From contig NZ_BDAP01000004.1 of NCBI RefSeq assembly GCF_001598915.1, positions 62,001 through 126,000 of the forward strand: a stretch of DNA of 64,000 nt. The letters run 5' to 3'. The notes beneath the pieces were generated by a model. The model did not search any database. It worked only from the letters and a program-made list of their open reading frames with translations, and was not told the DNA's origin. The position numbers and the translations under genes were made by a program. The DNA is from Williamsia muralis NBRC 105860 (GTDB lineage: Bacteria; Actinomycetota; Actinomycetes; Mycobacteriales; Mycobacteriaceae). Shown in pieces: positions 36,436-44,689 of this stretch (within the stretch, counting starts at the first letter, position 1; every line of letters starts with the position of its first letter).

Positions 36436-36669
36436 TCAGATGGCGCCGAAACCGACCTTGCGTGCATCGGAGATGCCGACCTCGACGTAGGCGATCTTGG
36501 TGACCGGGATCAGGAAACGTGCGCCCTTGTCGTCCCGCAGACGCAGCAGCTGATCGCCGCCGGCCAGCGCGGACTCCACCGCGGCATGGGCGTCATCACT
36601 GCTCTGATCGGTGTGCACCACGATCTCGCGTGCACTGTCGGTGATCCCGATCTTCACATCAACGGCCAC
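36436..36669 (-). CDS. DUF3107 family protein (TB9.4 type)
   Basis: This 77-residue protein is the Rv3208A/TB9.4 homologue. The segment VDVKIGITDSAREIVVHTDQ is typical, followed by LVPVTKIAYVEVG-like end strands. GGAGG lies 5 nt before the GTG at 36669 and inside the alternative GTG at 36681, so the shorter form is preferred. It is convergent with fasR (20 nt apart). The protein is small, soluble and of unknown function. Confidence 0.85.
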   Translation of the reverse strand: MAVDVKIGITDSAREIVVHTDQSSDDAHAAVESALAGGDQLLRLRDDKGARFLIPVTKIAYVEVGISDARKVGFGAI

Positions 36670-36792
36670 AGAATCCTCCACAGGTCTTCACGATTGGATC
36701 TCACAGGTCGAGCTCGGTGAACAGGTCCCGACTCTCGTTCCAAGGCTAGTCGCACTCACGAGTGCCGACGACGCCAGCCCGGAGGCAGCGGC

Positions 36793-37488
36793 TCAGCCCA
36801 GGCCCATGTCGGCCATCCGGCGAGCGTGCCGCTCCTGGATGGAATCGAAGAACGTCACGATCCGGTTCAGATCGGACTGGACCGAGAACAGCAGCTCGGT
36901 CAATTCCTCCTGGCCGGCGAGCACGTACTGCGTCTGGGTGATCGCCTCCCCGAGAAGCCTGCGTCCCCAGAGGGTGAGGGGCGACTTCAGGTCGGGGTCT
37001 GCGGCGACCGCGTCACGGACGGCGGTGGCGGCGAAGTCCGAGTGCCCCGTCTCCGACATCACCTTGCGGACCACGGCCTCGGCCTCAGGCGGCAGGGTGC
37101 CGGCGATCTCGAGATAGAAATCCGCGGCCAGACCATCGCCGACGTAGGCCTTGACCAGCGACTCCTGCCAACTGCTCGGCACGGTCGACGCGTGGTAGCG
37201 CTCGAGTACGGCCTCGTACTTCTCGATCGCGTCGTACACGTCCACCCCGCGCGCACGCAGTTCCTCCTGCAGGATCTCGAAGTGGGCCATCTCCGCGGCG
37301 GCCATGCTGGCCATCGCCACGCGTCCCCGGATTCCCGGGGCCATCACGGCCTCGGAGGTCAGGCGGTAGAACGCGGCCAGTTCACCGCACGCCAGGACCC
37401 CGAAGAGTTCGGTGATTCCAGGGTGATCGAAGGGGACCGAGGTGGCGACATCCGACACCGGCGGTTCGGTTTGTGAACCAGACGACAT
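36793..37488 (-). CDS. Ferritin-like fold protein (MiaE-like/Rv3210c)
   Basis: This is a 231-residue all-helical protein. Helical segments carry carboxylate/His positions of a ferritin-like di-iron site: ACGELAAFYRL, AAAEMAHFEILQEEL (ExxH), GLAADFYLEIAG and MSETGHSDFAA. The pattern resembles tRNA-hydroxylase MiaE-like proteins, but the RNA substrate is unproven. The start is the ATG at 37488 with GGAGACC upstream; the longer frame from 37584 is not favoured. It is divergent from rhlE, with the shared region 37489-37752 holding the rhlE leader. Confidence 0.78.
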   Translation of the reverse strand: MSSGSQTEPPVSDVATSVPFDHPGITELFGVLACGELAAFYRLTSEAVMAPGIRGRVAMASMAAAEMAHFEILQEELRARGVDVYDAIEKYEAVLERYHASTVPSSWQESLVKAYVGDGLAADFYLEIAGTLPPEAEAVVRKVMSETGHSDFAATAVRDAVAADPDLKSPLTLWGRRLLGEAITQTQYVLAGQEELTELLFSVQSDLNRIVTFFDSIQERHARRMADMGLG

Positions 37489-37586
37489 GGTCTCCAGTGT
37501 AGTCAGCAGCTCACCGTCCGCGACGACTGAGCACGCGCGCAGGCCGGATGGACATCCGGCGGGTCGCCGACTCGATGTTGGCAATA

Positions 37587-37724
37587 TGCCGAGGACACGT
37601 ACACTGCGAGGAGTAAGCCAAGCGCCTTAGCTGGCTCACACGGACATTGTGCGCGCACCGACGGCAGCCCGATTGAACAAAATCGGCCCGATTCGCCCGA
37701 TACCGGTCATGCGAGTCCTCGGCA
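37587..37724 (+). promoter_or_regulatory. Structured upstream region of rhlE
   Basis: A perfect 10-bp inverted repeat (TGCCGAGGAC at 37587-37596 and GTCCTCGGCA at 37715-37724) could close a roughly 138-nt fold. Inside are three CCCGAT(T) copies and an AATCGGcccgATT hairpin. If transcribed, this is a long structured 5' leader, as is known for other DEAD-box helicase genes. Confidence 0.4.
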
Positions 37725-37752
37725 GATCGAGGATCCAGAGCTGACCTGTTGG

Positions 37753-39534
37753 TTGATTCTTGCAGTGCGCGCGGGAAAGCACTTTGCGGAAGGCAATCAA
37801 CTGAACACCGACAATCACACCTCAGATACGAACACCGAGACTGCAGTCTCCCTGGACGACGTCGTCGAGGCCGAAGAGCACGTCATCGTCGCCGAGGACC
37901 ACGTCTCCCCCACCTTCGCCGAGCTCGGCGTCCGGCAGGAGATCGTCGACGCCCTCGCCGCCGACGGCATCACGAACACCTTCGCGATCCAGGAGCTCAC
38001 GCTTCCCCTGGCCATGGCGGGCGACGATCTCATCGGCCAGGCACGGACCGGCATGGGCAAGACCCTCGGCTTCGGCGTCCCCCTGTTGCAGCGGGTGTCG
38101 CAGGCCACCGCGGACGCCGGCGAGCCCGGCATCCGCAAGCTCGACGGCACTCCCCGCGCACTGATCATCGTGCCCACGCGCGAGCTGTGCATCCAGGTGA
38201 CCGACGACCTCGAGGTCGCGGCCAAGGGCCTGCACGTCGACACCGCGGACGGGCAGAACCGGCCCATCCGCCTGCTCTCGATCTTCGGCGGCCGGCCGTT
38301 CGAGCATCAGATCAGCGAGCTGAAGATCGGTATCGACGTCGTGGTGGGTACTCCCGGGCGTCTGCTCGACCTCGCCCGCCAGGGCCACCTGATCCTGGGC
38401 AAGGTGCAGGTCCTGGTTCTCGACGAGGCCGACGAGATGCTCGACCTGGGATTCCTCCCCGACATCGAACGAATCATGAGCTCGCTGCCGGATGCCCGTC
38501 AGACCATGCTCTTCTCGGCCACGATGCCCGGGCCGATCGTGACCCTGGCCCGCACATTCTTGACCAAGCCGACGCACATCCGCGCCGAGCACGCCAACGA
38601 TTCGGCGATCCACGAGCGCACCACGCAGTACGTGTACCGCGCGCACGCCCTCGACAAGGCCGAGCTCGTCGCCCGCATCCTTCAGGCCGAGGGTCGCGGC
38701 GCCACAATGGTTTTCACCCGGACCAAGCGCACAGCCCAGAAGGTCGCCGATGACCTCGCCGAGCGCGGGTTCGCCGTCGGTGCCGTTCACGGAGACCTCG
38801 GACAGGTCGCGCGCGAGAAGGCCCTGACTGCCTTCCGCGAGGGGCGCATCAACGTACTCGTCGCCACCGATGTCGCCGCCCGAGGAATCGACATCGACGA
38901 CGTCACCCACGTCATCAACTACCAGTGCCCCGACGACGAGAAGACCTACGTGCACCGCATCGGCCGCACGGGGCGCGCCGGACGGACCGGTATCGCCGTG
39001 ACGCTGGTCGACTGGGACGAGCTGCACCGCTGGGAGATGATCAGCAAGGCGCTCGACCTGGCCAAGGACGAGCCTGCCGAAACCTATTCCAGCTCACCGC
39101 ATCTGCGTTCGGACCTCAACATCCCGGAGTCGGCCAATGGCCGGATCGGATCGGGCGGCGCGGCACGCGAAGACCGCAAAGAACGTGAACCCCGCTCGGG
39201 TGGACGTTCCTCGGGGTCGGGTCGCCGCGAATCCGGAAGCCGAGAAACCGCAGGCCGCGAGTCCGGCCAGCGCGAGGGGGGCCAACGCCCGTCTCGTCAG
39301 CGTCGTCGCACCCGCGGCGGCACACCGGGCGAAGGCGCCGGCGTGGCCGGCGAGGCGACCACCACCACCGAGTCCGCGAGCACCGGGTCGGCCGCCTCGA
39401 CCGCACCGTCGGAGACGTCCGGACCCGGCACCGAGGGCGGCGACCGTCCGCGGCGTCGTCGACGTCGCCGTGGCGGGCAGACCTCGGGCGGCGCCGAAGG
39501 TAACGGCGAGACCGTGAGCAGCACCTCGGAGTAA
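37753..39534 (+). CDS. rhlE: DEAD-box RNA helicase RhlE-type
   Basis: This protein of about 590 residues has all DEAD-box motifs: Q-motif (FAIQELTLPLAM), Walker A (QARTGMGKT), PTREL, GG, TPGR, DEAD, SAT, DVAARGID and HRIGRTGRAG. A basic, Arg/Gly/Ser-rich tail of about 150 residues (from residue 450) probably binds RNA. It corresponds to Rv3211, a likely degradosome or cold-adaptation helicase. The start is uncertain: TTG 37753 and GTG 37765 lack a ribosome site, while CTG 37801 has GGAAGG 7 nt upstream, and the helicase domain begins only near 37905. The next gene starts 6 nt after the stop. Confidence 0.9.
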   Translation: MILAVRAGKHFAEGNQLNTDNHTSDTNTETAVSLDDVVEAEEHVIVAEDHVSPTFAELGVRQEIVDALAADGITNTFAIQELTLPLAMAGDDLIGQARTGMGKTLGFGVPLLQRVSQATADAGEPGIRKLDGTPRALIIVPTRELCIQVTDDLEVAAKGLHVDTADGQNRPIRLLSIFGGRPFEHQISELKIGIDVVVGTPGRLLDLARQGHLILGKVQVLVLDEADEMLDLGFLPDIERIMSSLPDARQTMLFSATMPGPIVTLARTFLTKPTHIRAEHANDSAIHERTTQYVYRAHALDKAELVARILQAEGRGATMVFTRTKRTAQKVADDLAERGFAVGAVHGDLGQVAREKALTAFREGRINVLVATDVAARGIDIDDVTHVINYQCPDDEKTYVHRIGRTGRAGRTGIAVTLVDWDELHRWEMISKALDLAKDEPAETYSSSPHLRSDLNIPESANGRIGSGGAAREDRKEREPRSGGRSSGSGRRESGSRETAGRESGQREGGQRPSRQRRRTRGGTPGEGAGVAGEATTTTESASTGSAASTAPSETSGPGTEGGDRPRRRRRRRGGQTSGGAEGNGETVSSTSE

Positions 39535-39540
39535 CTGACG

Positions 39541-40770
39541 GTGCCAAAGCCTGAGCGGCGAACACGGGTCGATCTCGCGGTGGCCGCGGTCATCGTTGTG
39601 GTGATCGTCGTTGCAGGCGTTGCCATCTGGTCCACCAGCGCCGTGCGCGGGACCAGCTCGGACCCCGCTCAGAACTCAGCACCTCTTCCGACCTCGGCAT
39701 CGTCGGTGCCGTCGGGTCTCACCGAGGCCTGGCGCGCTGCCAGCAATGCGACCACAGTGCCCGTTGTGATCGGCCCGGTGGTGGTCACCGGCGACGGTGG
39801 GACCGTCATCGGACACGACCCGTCGACGGGACGTGAACTCTGGTCCTATCGCCGCGACCTGCCGCTGTGCGGGGTTGCCGGCTGGCCCGGCGCGGGACGC
39901 GATTACGTCATCGCGGTCTATCGCAATGCCCGCGGCTGCAGCGAGGTGACAGCTCTCTACTCCGCCACCGGACAGCGCGCGGCGTCCCGTAGTAGCGACG
40001 CCGACAGCACTCTCGACTTCAGCGTCGAGAAGGACTATTTCCTGGCACAGGGCGACACCCGGTTGGAGACGTGGCGCAGCGATCTGGTGCGCACCATCGA
40101 ATACGGCCGCGTGGACGCACCCGTGAACCCAGGCGCACAACCGCGGTCCGGCTGCGAGTTGCTCTCCAGCGCAATCGGTTCCGGCCGAGTGGCAGTCGTC
40201 GAGCGGTGCGGGATCGAACCGGGGTACCGATTGACGGTTCTCGGTGCGACGCTGGACAAAGACGAGAAGCTGGACGAGCAGGGGTCGACGTTGATCACCG
40301 CTGATCTCGGCTCACCACCCCGCGTGGTGGCAGTCGGTGCGAACGGCGTGGCCGTCTACGTCTCGTCCCCGAGCCCCATGCTCGAGACCTACGCACTCGA
40401 CGGCACCCTGCGGGGCCGCACCACCCTGCTGGGGCGCGCGGTGGGTGTCGAGAGCAAGCCGGTCAGTAGCGGCGGGCTCATCACCTTCTGGACCGGCGAG
40501 GCCACGCTGGTCCTGGACGCGAGCACGTTGCAAGCCCGATTCCAGGTACCTGCGACACTGGGGCCCGGCGTGGTGATGGCAGGTTCTCTGCTGCTGCCCA
40601 GTGCGTCGGGCATCAGCGAACACAACATCGTCGACGGCCGGCCGATTCGGTCGATTCCGGTGCCGCGCAGCGGCTACGGCGGCGGCATCATCACACTCGG
40701 CCTGATCGGCGACAACGTCGTCCAGCAATGGGGACCGACGATCTCGGTACTGAAACCCTCCGCGGCCTAG
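39541..40770 (+). CDS. Membrane-anchored beta-propeller-like protein (Rv3212 type)
   Basis: This is a 409-residue protein. An N-terminal membrane segment (LAVAAVIVVVIVVAGVAIW, residues 11-29) is followed by an extracytoplasmic domain with PQQ-like repeat features: GDGGTVIGHDPSTGRELWSYRRD and further VVVTGD / ITADLGSPP / ETYALDGTL blades. A conserved Cys pair occurs (LPLCGVAG and ARGCSEV). No enzymatic motif was found. It follows rhlE by 6 nt and is probably in the same operon. The function is unknown; in M. tuberculosis the homologue is Rv3212. It is convergent with parA. Confidence 0.8.
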   Translation: MPKPERRTRVDLAVAAVIVVVIVVAGVAIWSTSAVRGTSSDPAQNSAPLPTSASSVPSGLTEAWRAASNATTVPVVIGPVVVTGDGGTVIGHDPSTGRELWSYRRDLPLCGVAGWPGAGRDYVIAVYRNARGCSEVTALYSATGQRAASRSSDADSTLDFSVEKDYFLAQGDTRLETWRSDLVRTIEYGRVDAPVNPGAQPRSGCELLSSAIGSGRVAVVERCGIEPGYRLTVLGATLDKDEKLDEQGSTLITADLGSPPRVVAVGANGVAVYVSSPSPMLETYALDGTLRGRTTLLGRAVGVESKPVSSGGLITFWTGEATLVLDASTLQARFQVPATLGPGVVMAGSLLLPSASGISEHNIVDGRPIRSIPVPRSGYGGGIITLGLIGDNVVQQWGPTISVLKPSAA

Positions 40771-40782
40771 GCCGAGTGGAGA

Positions 40783-41574
40783 TCACTCTGCGTCGATCGT
40801 CACCAGGTCGGCTCCCACCAGCCAGTGCTTCCACAGGTTCTCCGCGAGTTCCCGGTAGGCCTCCGACCCCTTGTTCTTGCGACCCCCGAGCACACTGACC
40901 CCGGTCGCCGACGCCTCGGCAAAGCGCACCGTGCGCGGGATCGCGGGAGCCAGCACGGGGAGGTCGTACCGATCGGAGACGTCGGCGAGCACATCGCGAC
41001 TGTGGGTGGTGCGGGCGTCGTACAGGGTCGGCAACGCGCCGAGCAGCGCAAGATCAGGGTTCGTTATCTGCTGGATCTCGGTGACCGTGCGCAGCAGCTG
41101 ACCGACACCCCGATGCGCAAGCGTCTCGCACTGCAGGGGCACGATCACCTCGTCCGCCGCGGTGAGTCCGTTCAACGTGAGCACACCGAGGGACGGCGGG
41201 CAGTCGATGATGATCACGTCGTAGTCGTCGGCCACCTTTGCCAGCACCCGTTTGAGCGCGTACTCGCGCCCCGGCCGCATCAGCAACAGGGCCTCGGCGC
41301 CGGCGAGGTCGATGGTCGCCGGCAGCAACGTCATCTTGTCTTCGGTGTCGAGCAGTACGTCGGCGATCTCCGCTTCGCCGAGCAGCACGTCGTGCACCGA
41401 GACGGGCAACTTGTCAGGGTCGTGACCCAACGAAAACGTAAGGCTGCCTTGAGGATCGAGGTCCACGACCAAGACCGACACATCCATCCCCGCCAACGCC
41501 GCCCCCAGCGAGATCACGGTTGTCGTCTTGGCGACGCCACCCTTTTGATTCGCCACGGCAAGTACCTTGCTCAT
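40783..41574 (-). CDS. ParA/Soj-family ATPase (orphan)
   Basis: This is a 263-residue ParA-type ATPase. The deviant Walker A KGGVAKTTTVISL is at residues 11-23, Walker A' is VLVVDLDPQGSLTFSLG, and the switch region is VIIIDCPPSLGVLT. A ParB partner is not adjacent, so this is a Rv3213c-like orphan ParA rather than the chromosome-origin ParA. It may position some other cargo. The ATG at 41574 has GGAGGGAG about 9 nt upstream. The much longer reading to 41991 lacks support. It is convergent with the Rv3212-like gene, 12 nt apart. Confidence 0.88.
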   Translation of the reverse strand: MSKVLAVANQKGGVAKTTTVISLGAALAGMDVSVLVVDLDPQGSLTFSLGHDPDKLPVSVHDVLLGEAEIADVLLDTEDKMTLLPATIDLAGAEALLLMRPGREYALKRVLAKVADDYDVIIIDCPPSLGVLTLNGLTAADEVIVPLQCETLAHRGVGQLLRTVTEIQQITNPDLALLGALPTLYDARTTHSRDVLADVSDRYDLPVLAPAIPRTVRFAEASATGVSVLGGRKNKGSEAYRELAENLWKHWLVGADLVTIDAE

Positions 41575-41606
41575 TGCTTGACTCCCTCCGGCCACGCATT
41601 TGGAAG

Positions 41607-41638
41607 AGCTGATCGAGCTTCGCCCTGCTCTGTCTCCG
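41607..41638. repeat. Degenerate relative of the narB 36-bp repeat
   Basis: The segment starting ATCGAGCTTCGCCCTGCTCT resembles the narB repeat unit with several substitutions. It lies in the divergent region between parA and gpm2. This suggests a REP-like family dispersed in intergenic DNA. Confidence 0.4.
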
Positions 41639-41725
41639 ACAGCGCCCACAATTACATGTTCTGTCCGCCGGTCAGGAACAGAAGATGGCTTGCGGTGCCG
41701 TCGCAGCCTGTGTTCCCTTGACCCT

Positions 41726-42406
41726 ATGCGCCCACCGAGCAATTTGTCCGCAGAGAACACTGCGGTTTCGGCAATCCATCGCCTCATCCTCATCCGCCAC
41801 GGCGAGACGGAGTGGTCGAAGGTGGGAAAGCACACCGGGTCGAGCGATATCGCTCTGACAAAGCTCGGTGAACAGCAGGCCGAGAGCCTGCGTGCGCCAC
41901 TCGACGAGCTGCTCCTGACCGATCCGCTGGTGCTGTCGTCGCCGAGGCTGCGCGCCCGCCACACCGCCGAACTGGCCGGATTGACCATCACCCGTACGGG
42001 CGAGGAGTTCGCCGAGTGGGACTACGGCCGATACGAAGGACTCACCACACCGGAGATCCGCGAGACCGACCCCGGTTGGACGGTGTGGAATCGCGGCGGA
42101 CCCGATGGTGAGTCACCGCAGCAGATGAGTGACCGTATGGACGGTGTGATCGCCGATCTCGTGCAGTACCTGCGCGATCGATCGGTGGTGGTCATCGGCC
42201 ACGGACACTTCTCGCGGTCGCTGCTCGCACGGTGGATCGGCGCACCGGTCCGATTCGGCGCTCATTTCGCGATGCTGCCCGCATCGCTGGCGGTTCTCGG
42301 CTTCGACGGCGAGACCCATCAGATCCAGTCGCTCGGGATCACCGGCTATCGCAGCGCCGATTACGTGGATGCCGGCCGCCCGGCCCATGTGCGAACCGTC
42401 ACGTGA
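41726..42406 (+). CDS. gpm2: Histidine phosphatase superfamily protein (Gpm2/Rv3214 type)
   Basis: This 226-residue protein has the phosphoglycerate-mutase-fold RHG motif in LILIRHGETEWSKVGKHTGSSD (residues 21-42), the second-histidine region VVVIGHGHFSRSLLARW and an arginine in SSPRLRARHTAELAG. Although named for phosphoglycerate mutase, Rv3214 is an acid phosphatase; the mutase-specific segments are short here, so broad phosphatase activity is likely. The ATG at 41726 is the start; the in-frame reading from 41600 crosses the REP-like repeat. It diverges from parA. Confidence 0.85.
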   Translation: MRPPSNLSAENTAVSAIHRLILIRHGETEWSKVGKHTGSSDIALTKLGEQQAESLRAPLDELLLTDPLVLSSPRLRARHTAELAGLTITRTGEEFAEWDYGRYEGLTTPEIRETDPGWTVWNRGGPDGESPQQMSDRMDGVIADLVQYLRDRSVVVIGHGHFSRSLLARWIGAPVRFGAHFAMLPASLAVLGFDGETHQIQSLGITGYRSADYVDAGRPAHVRTVT

Positions 42407-42475
42407 CCGGCCCGGGCGTGTCCTGACCAACCGCCACCCCGTATCGATCTCGGGGAGGGACCGAGCGCGGCGCCG

Positions 42476-42961
42476 CTACCGGCGACGCTTCTTCTTGCGT
42501 GACTGCGCGCGTTTTGTCGCCGACTCTTTGTCTGCCACAGCATCTTCCGCGCCGTCGTCCGGACCGTCGATCGCGTATGCGGCAGCGAACCACGTCATCG
42601 ACGACGGACTGAAGAGGAATACCAGTGCCGCCACCAGAGCGATCAGGATCGGCGTACCGAGAACCGGCAGGTCGCTGTCGGTGATCAGCGCAAAGGCGAA
42701 CGGCAGCAGCAGGACCTGGGCGATGACGGCGATCGCCCTCCCCCATCGCCGGCCCATCAGCAGCGCGAGCCCGCCTGCGAAGATGCCGCCGCCGAGGATT
42801 GCGAACCACGCTGCGGTGCCGTACCCACTGATCGCCTCCTCTTCGTGGCCCATCAGGCCGCGGACAACGGCGACAATCGCATAGACGATGAAGGCGGCGC
42901 CCTCGAGCGCCACGATGGCGCCTGCCCGGCGAACGTTGATCGGAGGAGTTGAGTCCGGCAC
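42476..42961 (-). CDS. Small integral membrane protein (Rv3217c type)
   Basis: This 161-residue protein has four hydrophobic segments: AGAIVALEGAAFIVYAIVAV, AAWFAILGGGIFAGGLALLM, AIAVIAQVLLLPFAFALI and ILIALVAALVFLFSP. A highly basic tail follows (KRAQSRKKKRRR). No catalytic motif is visible and the function is unknown. The start is GTG 42961. It is convergent with gpm2 and divergent from the diacylglycerol kinase gene. Confidence 0.8.
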   Translation of the reverse strand: MPDSTPPINVRRAGAIVALEGAAFIVYAIVAVVRGLMGHEEEAISGYGTAAWFAILGGGIFAGGLALLMGRRWGRAIAVIAQVLLLPFAFALITDSDLPVLGTPILIALVAALVFLFSPSSMTWFAAAYAIDGPDDGAEDAVADKESATKRAQSRKKKRRR

Positions 42962-43033
42962 CGGACCAGCCTAGTGGTCCGCGATCGGCCGGACGGTGGA
43001 GGATCGCGTCGGCGGTGGATCCACACATCCCGC

Positions 43034-43039
43034 TAGGCT
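43034..43039 (+). promoter_or_regulatory. Leaderless-type -10 of the diacylglycerol kinase gene
   Basis: TAGGCT ends 8 nt before the GTG at 43048. This supports that start and a nearly leaderless mRNA, since no Shine-Dalgarno is visible. Confidence 0.4.
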
Positions 43040-43047
43040 CACTTCTC

Positions 43048-44025
43048 GTGCGCGCGATGCTGATCGTCAACCCCTTCGCCACCTCGACCACCGAGGCGGG
43101 GCGGGATGCGCTGGTGGGCACCCTGACTGCGTCACTGCGCCGGCCCGGGGACCACCGGACCCCATTTGTCGAGATCACCGTCGAACACACCACCCACCGA
43201 GGACATGCCGGCGAACTGGCGTCGAAGGCTCGGCTCGAGGGTTACGACGTCGTTGTGGTCCACGGCGGCGACGGCAGCGTGAACGAGGTGGTCAACGGCG
43301 TCATCGACCCACCCGGATCAGCTCAGTCGAGCGGCCTGCCCTCACCTGCCGTGGCGGTGGTGCCGGGAGGCAGCGCAAACGTTTTCGCCAGGGCGTTGGG
43401 TATCGACCCCGATCCGCTCAAGGCCACCGGGCAACTCGTGGACCTGCTCGCCGGCGGGGCACGGCGCCGGGTCAGTCTCGGCCACACCGATGACCGCTGG
43501 TTTCTGTTCAACGCGGGCCTGGGACTCGACGCCCAGGTGGTGAAGTCGATCGACGAACAGCGCGTGGCCGGTCACCGGGCCTCCGCCACGAGATATCTGT
43601 GGACCGCAGTACGTACTTTCATCGGGGCCGCGGGCCAGCAGCCGACCCTGACCGTCACCCTTCCCGATGCCGAACCTGTAGACGGCGTCCACTATCTGTT
43701 CGTCTCCAACTCCCGGCCCTGGACCTATCTGGGCGCGCGGCCCATCGAGACCAATCCGGACACCAGCTTCGATGGGCAACTGGGCGTGTTCGCGTCGAGA
43801 TCGATGAGTCCGCTACGCAACCTGCCGCTCGCCCGCCAGCTGCTCTCGCGCACGGCGCAGCCGAGCGCACGCCACCTGCTCAGAGCCGACGACGTCCCGT
43901 CCGTGGTGGTCAGCAGTACTGCACCGATAGACATGCAGATGGACGGCGAATACCTGGGGACGCGTACCGCCCTGACGTTCGGCTGCAGGCCCGGCGCATT
44001 GGAAGTGGTCGCTCCGCCCGAGTGA
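43048..44025 (+). CDS. Diacylglycerol kinase family protein (Rv3218 type)
   Basis: This is a 325-residue DAGK_cat lipid or sphingosine kinase-like enzyme. It has LIVNPFATSTTEAG at the N-terminus, the ATP loop VVVHGGDGSVNEVVNGV (about residues 70-86) and the conserved VVPGGSANVFARALGI. The C-terminal half contains FLFNAGLGLDAQVV and DMQMDGEYLG, the latter a typical DgkB end motif. It would phosphorylate diacylglycerol or another lipid alcohol, feeding phosphatidate. The start is the GTG at 43048; ATG 43057 is the alternative. It is followed by the whiB1 control region. Confidence 0.87.
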   Translation: MRAMLIVNPFATSTTEAGRDALVGTLTASLRRPGDHRTPFVEITVEHTTHRGHAGELASKARLEGYDVVVVHGGDGSVNEVVNGVIDPPGSAQSSGLPSPAVAVVPGGSANVFARALGIDPDPLKATGQLVDLLAGGARRRVSLGHTDDRWFLFNAGLGLDAQVVKSIDEQRVAGHRASATRYLWTAVRTFIGAAGQQPTLTVTLPDAEPVDGVHYLFVSNSRPWTYLGARPIETNPDTSFDGQLGVFASRSMSPLRNLPLARQLLSRTAQPSARHLLRADDVPSVVVSSTAPIDMQMDGEYLGTRTALTFGCRPGALEVVAPPE

Positions 44026-44090
44026 TGTGCCTCTCGTCCGCGTGTTAGCTGATCGTTGGACATCTGTAAAGAGTCCGAGGTCACACCATG

Positions 44091-44114
44091 TTTGCCTGAT
44101 AAATCACAGGCAAA
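44091..44114. terminator. Hairpin downstream of the diacylglycerol kinase gene
   Basis: An 8-bp stem TTTGCCTG/CAGGCAAA with an 8-nt AT-rich loop lies 65 nt after the kinase stop codon. It may be a terminator or an operator. Confidence 0.4.
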
Positions 44115-44149
44115 ACCGTCTGCACAGTAGTACAACGGGAGGTGGACCA

Positions 44150-44173
44150 ATGAAGGCACCCCCTACACAGTGA
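44150..44173 (+). CDS. Seven-codon ORF upstream of whiB1
   Basis: ATG-AAG-GCA-CCC-CCT-ACA-CAG-TGA (MKAPPTQ) is preceded by a very strong GGGAGGTGG Shine-Dalgarno ending 5 nt before the ATG. It lies about 140 nt before whiB1. It may be a leader peptide of a longer whiB1 transcript or a chance match. No homologue is recognised. Confidence 0.3.
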   Translation: MKAPPTQ

Positions 44174-44217
44174 TATTGCACACGTGTTAACGCAACACCA
44201 TTGACTTCATCTGGATT

Positions 44218-44233
44218 CGTGAAAGTATTCACA
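44218..44233 (+). promoter_or_regulatory. CRP/GlxR-type site upstream of whiB1
   Basis: CGTGA-AAGTAT-TCACA differs from the consensus TGTGA-N6-TCACA at one base. If the -10 is TAACTA at 44253-44258, the site is centred near -40, a class II activator position. A TTGACT at 44201-44206 could instead be a -35 that this site overlaps. M. tuberculosis whiB1 is controlled by CRP (Rv3676). Confidence 0.6.
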
Positions 44234-44316
44234 AGCAACAGTGCGGAAACAATAACTACGCACGCATGAACTGACGGTTACGAGCGGCGCGAAGAAGCGC
44301 CTGAAGGAGCAGAGGG

Positions 44317-44571
44317 ATGGACTGGCGTCACAACGCAATTTGTCGCGACGAGGACCCGGAGCTGTTCTTCCCGGTGGGAAACAGTGGCCCGGCCATCGCG
44401 CAGATTGCTGATGCGAAGCTCGTCTGCAACCGCTGCCCGGTTACAGCTGATTGCCTCACTTGGGCATTGGAGTCCGGACAGGACGCAGGCGTTTGGGGCG
44501 GAATGAGCGAAGACGAGCGGCGTGCGCTCAAGCGGCGCAACGCACGCAGTCGCACACGCAGTTCCGTATAG
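44317..44571 (+). CDS. whiB1: WhiB1 iron-sulfur transcription factor
   Basis: This 84-residue Wbl protein has the first cluster cysteine in NAICRDEDPELFF and CNRCPVTADC holding the other three. The G[VI]WGG motif is AGVWGGMSEDE, and a basic tail follows (ALKRRNARSRTRSS). It binds a nitric-oxide-sensitive [4Fe-4S] cluster and contacts the primary sigma factor; the gene is essential in M. tuberculosis. An AAGGAG Shine-Dalgarno lies about 10 nt upstream of the ATG. A CRP-type site lies about 85 nt upstream. Tandem hairpins follow the stop. Confidence 0.96.
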   Translation: MDWRHNAICRDEDPELFFPVGNSGPAIAQIADAKLVCNRCPVTADCLTWALESGQDAGVWGGMSEDERRALKRRNARSRTRSSV

Positions 44572-44579
44572 CCCGACCT

Positions 44580-44605
44580 GGGTGATCACAGCCCATTGAT
44601 CACCC
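44580..44605. terminator. First of two hairpins after whiB1
   Basis: A 9-bp stem GGGTGATCA/TGATCACCC with an 8-nt loop lies 9 nt after the whiB1 stop. Confidence 0.5.
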
Positions 44606-44620
44606 GACAACAGACAACCC

Positions 44621-44655
44621 AACCCGGTGGCACACCAGCCACCGGGTTTGTGTTG
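44621..44655. terminator. Rho-independent terminator of whiB1
   Basis: An 11-bp stem AACCCGGTGGC/GCCACCGGGTT with a 6-nt loop is followed on the plus strand by TTGTGTTG. It lies between convergent whiB1 and pdtaS and may also limit pdtaS readthrough. Confidence 0.75.
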
Positions 44656-44689
44656 TTTCAGGCTCAAAGGTGAAGAGCGTCAGCGCTTT

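Noticed and set aside
40783-41991. ParA reading to 41991 (402 residues)
   Set aside because: It overlaps the divergent gpm2 gene and its N-terminus has no similarity. ATG 41574 has a strong ribosome site next to the Walker A domain.
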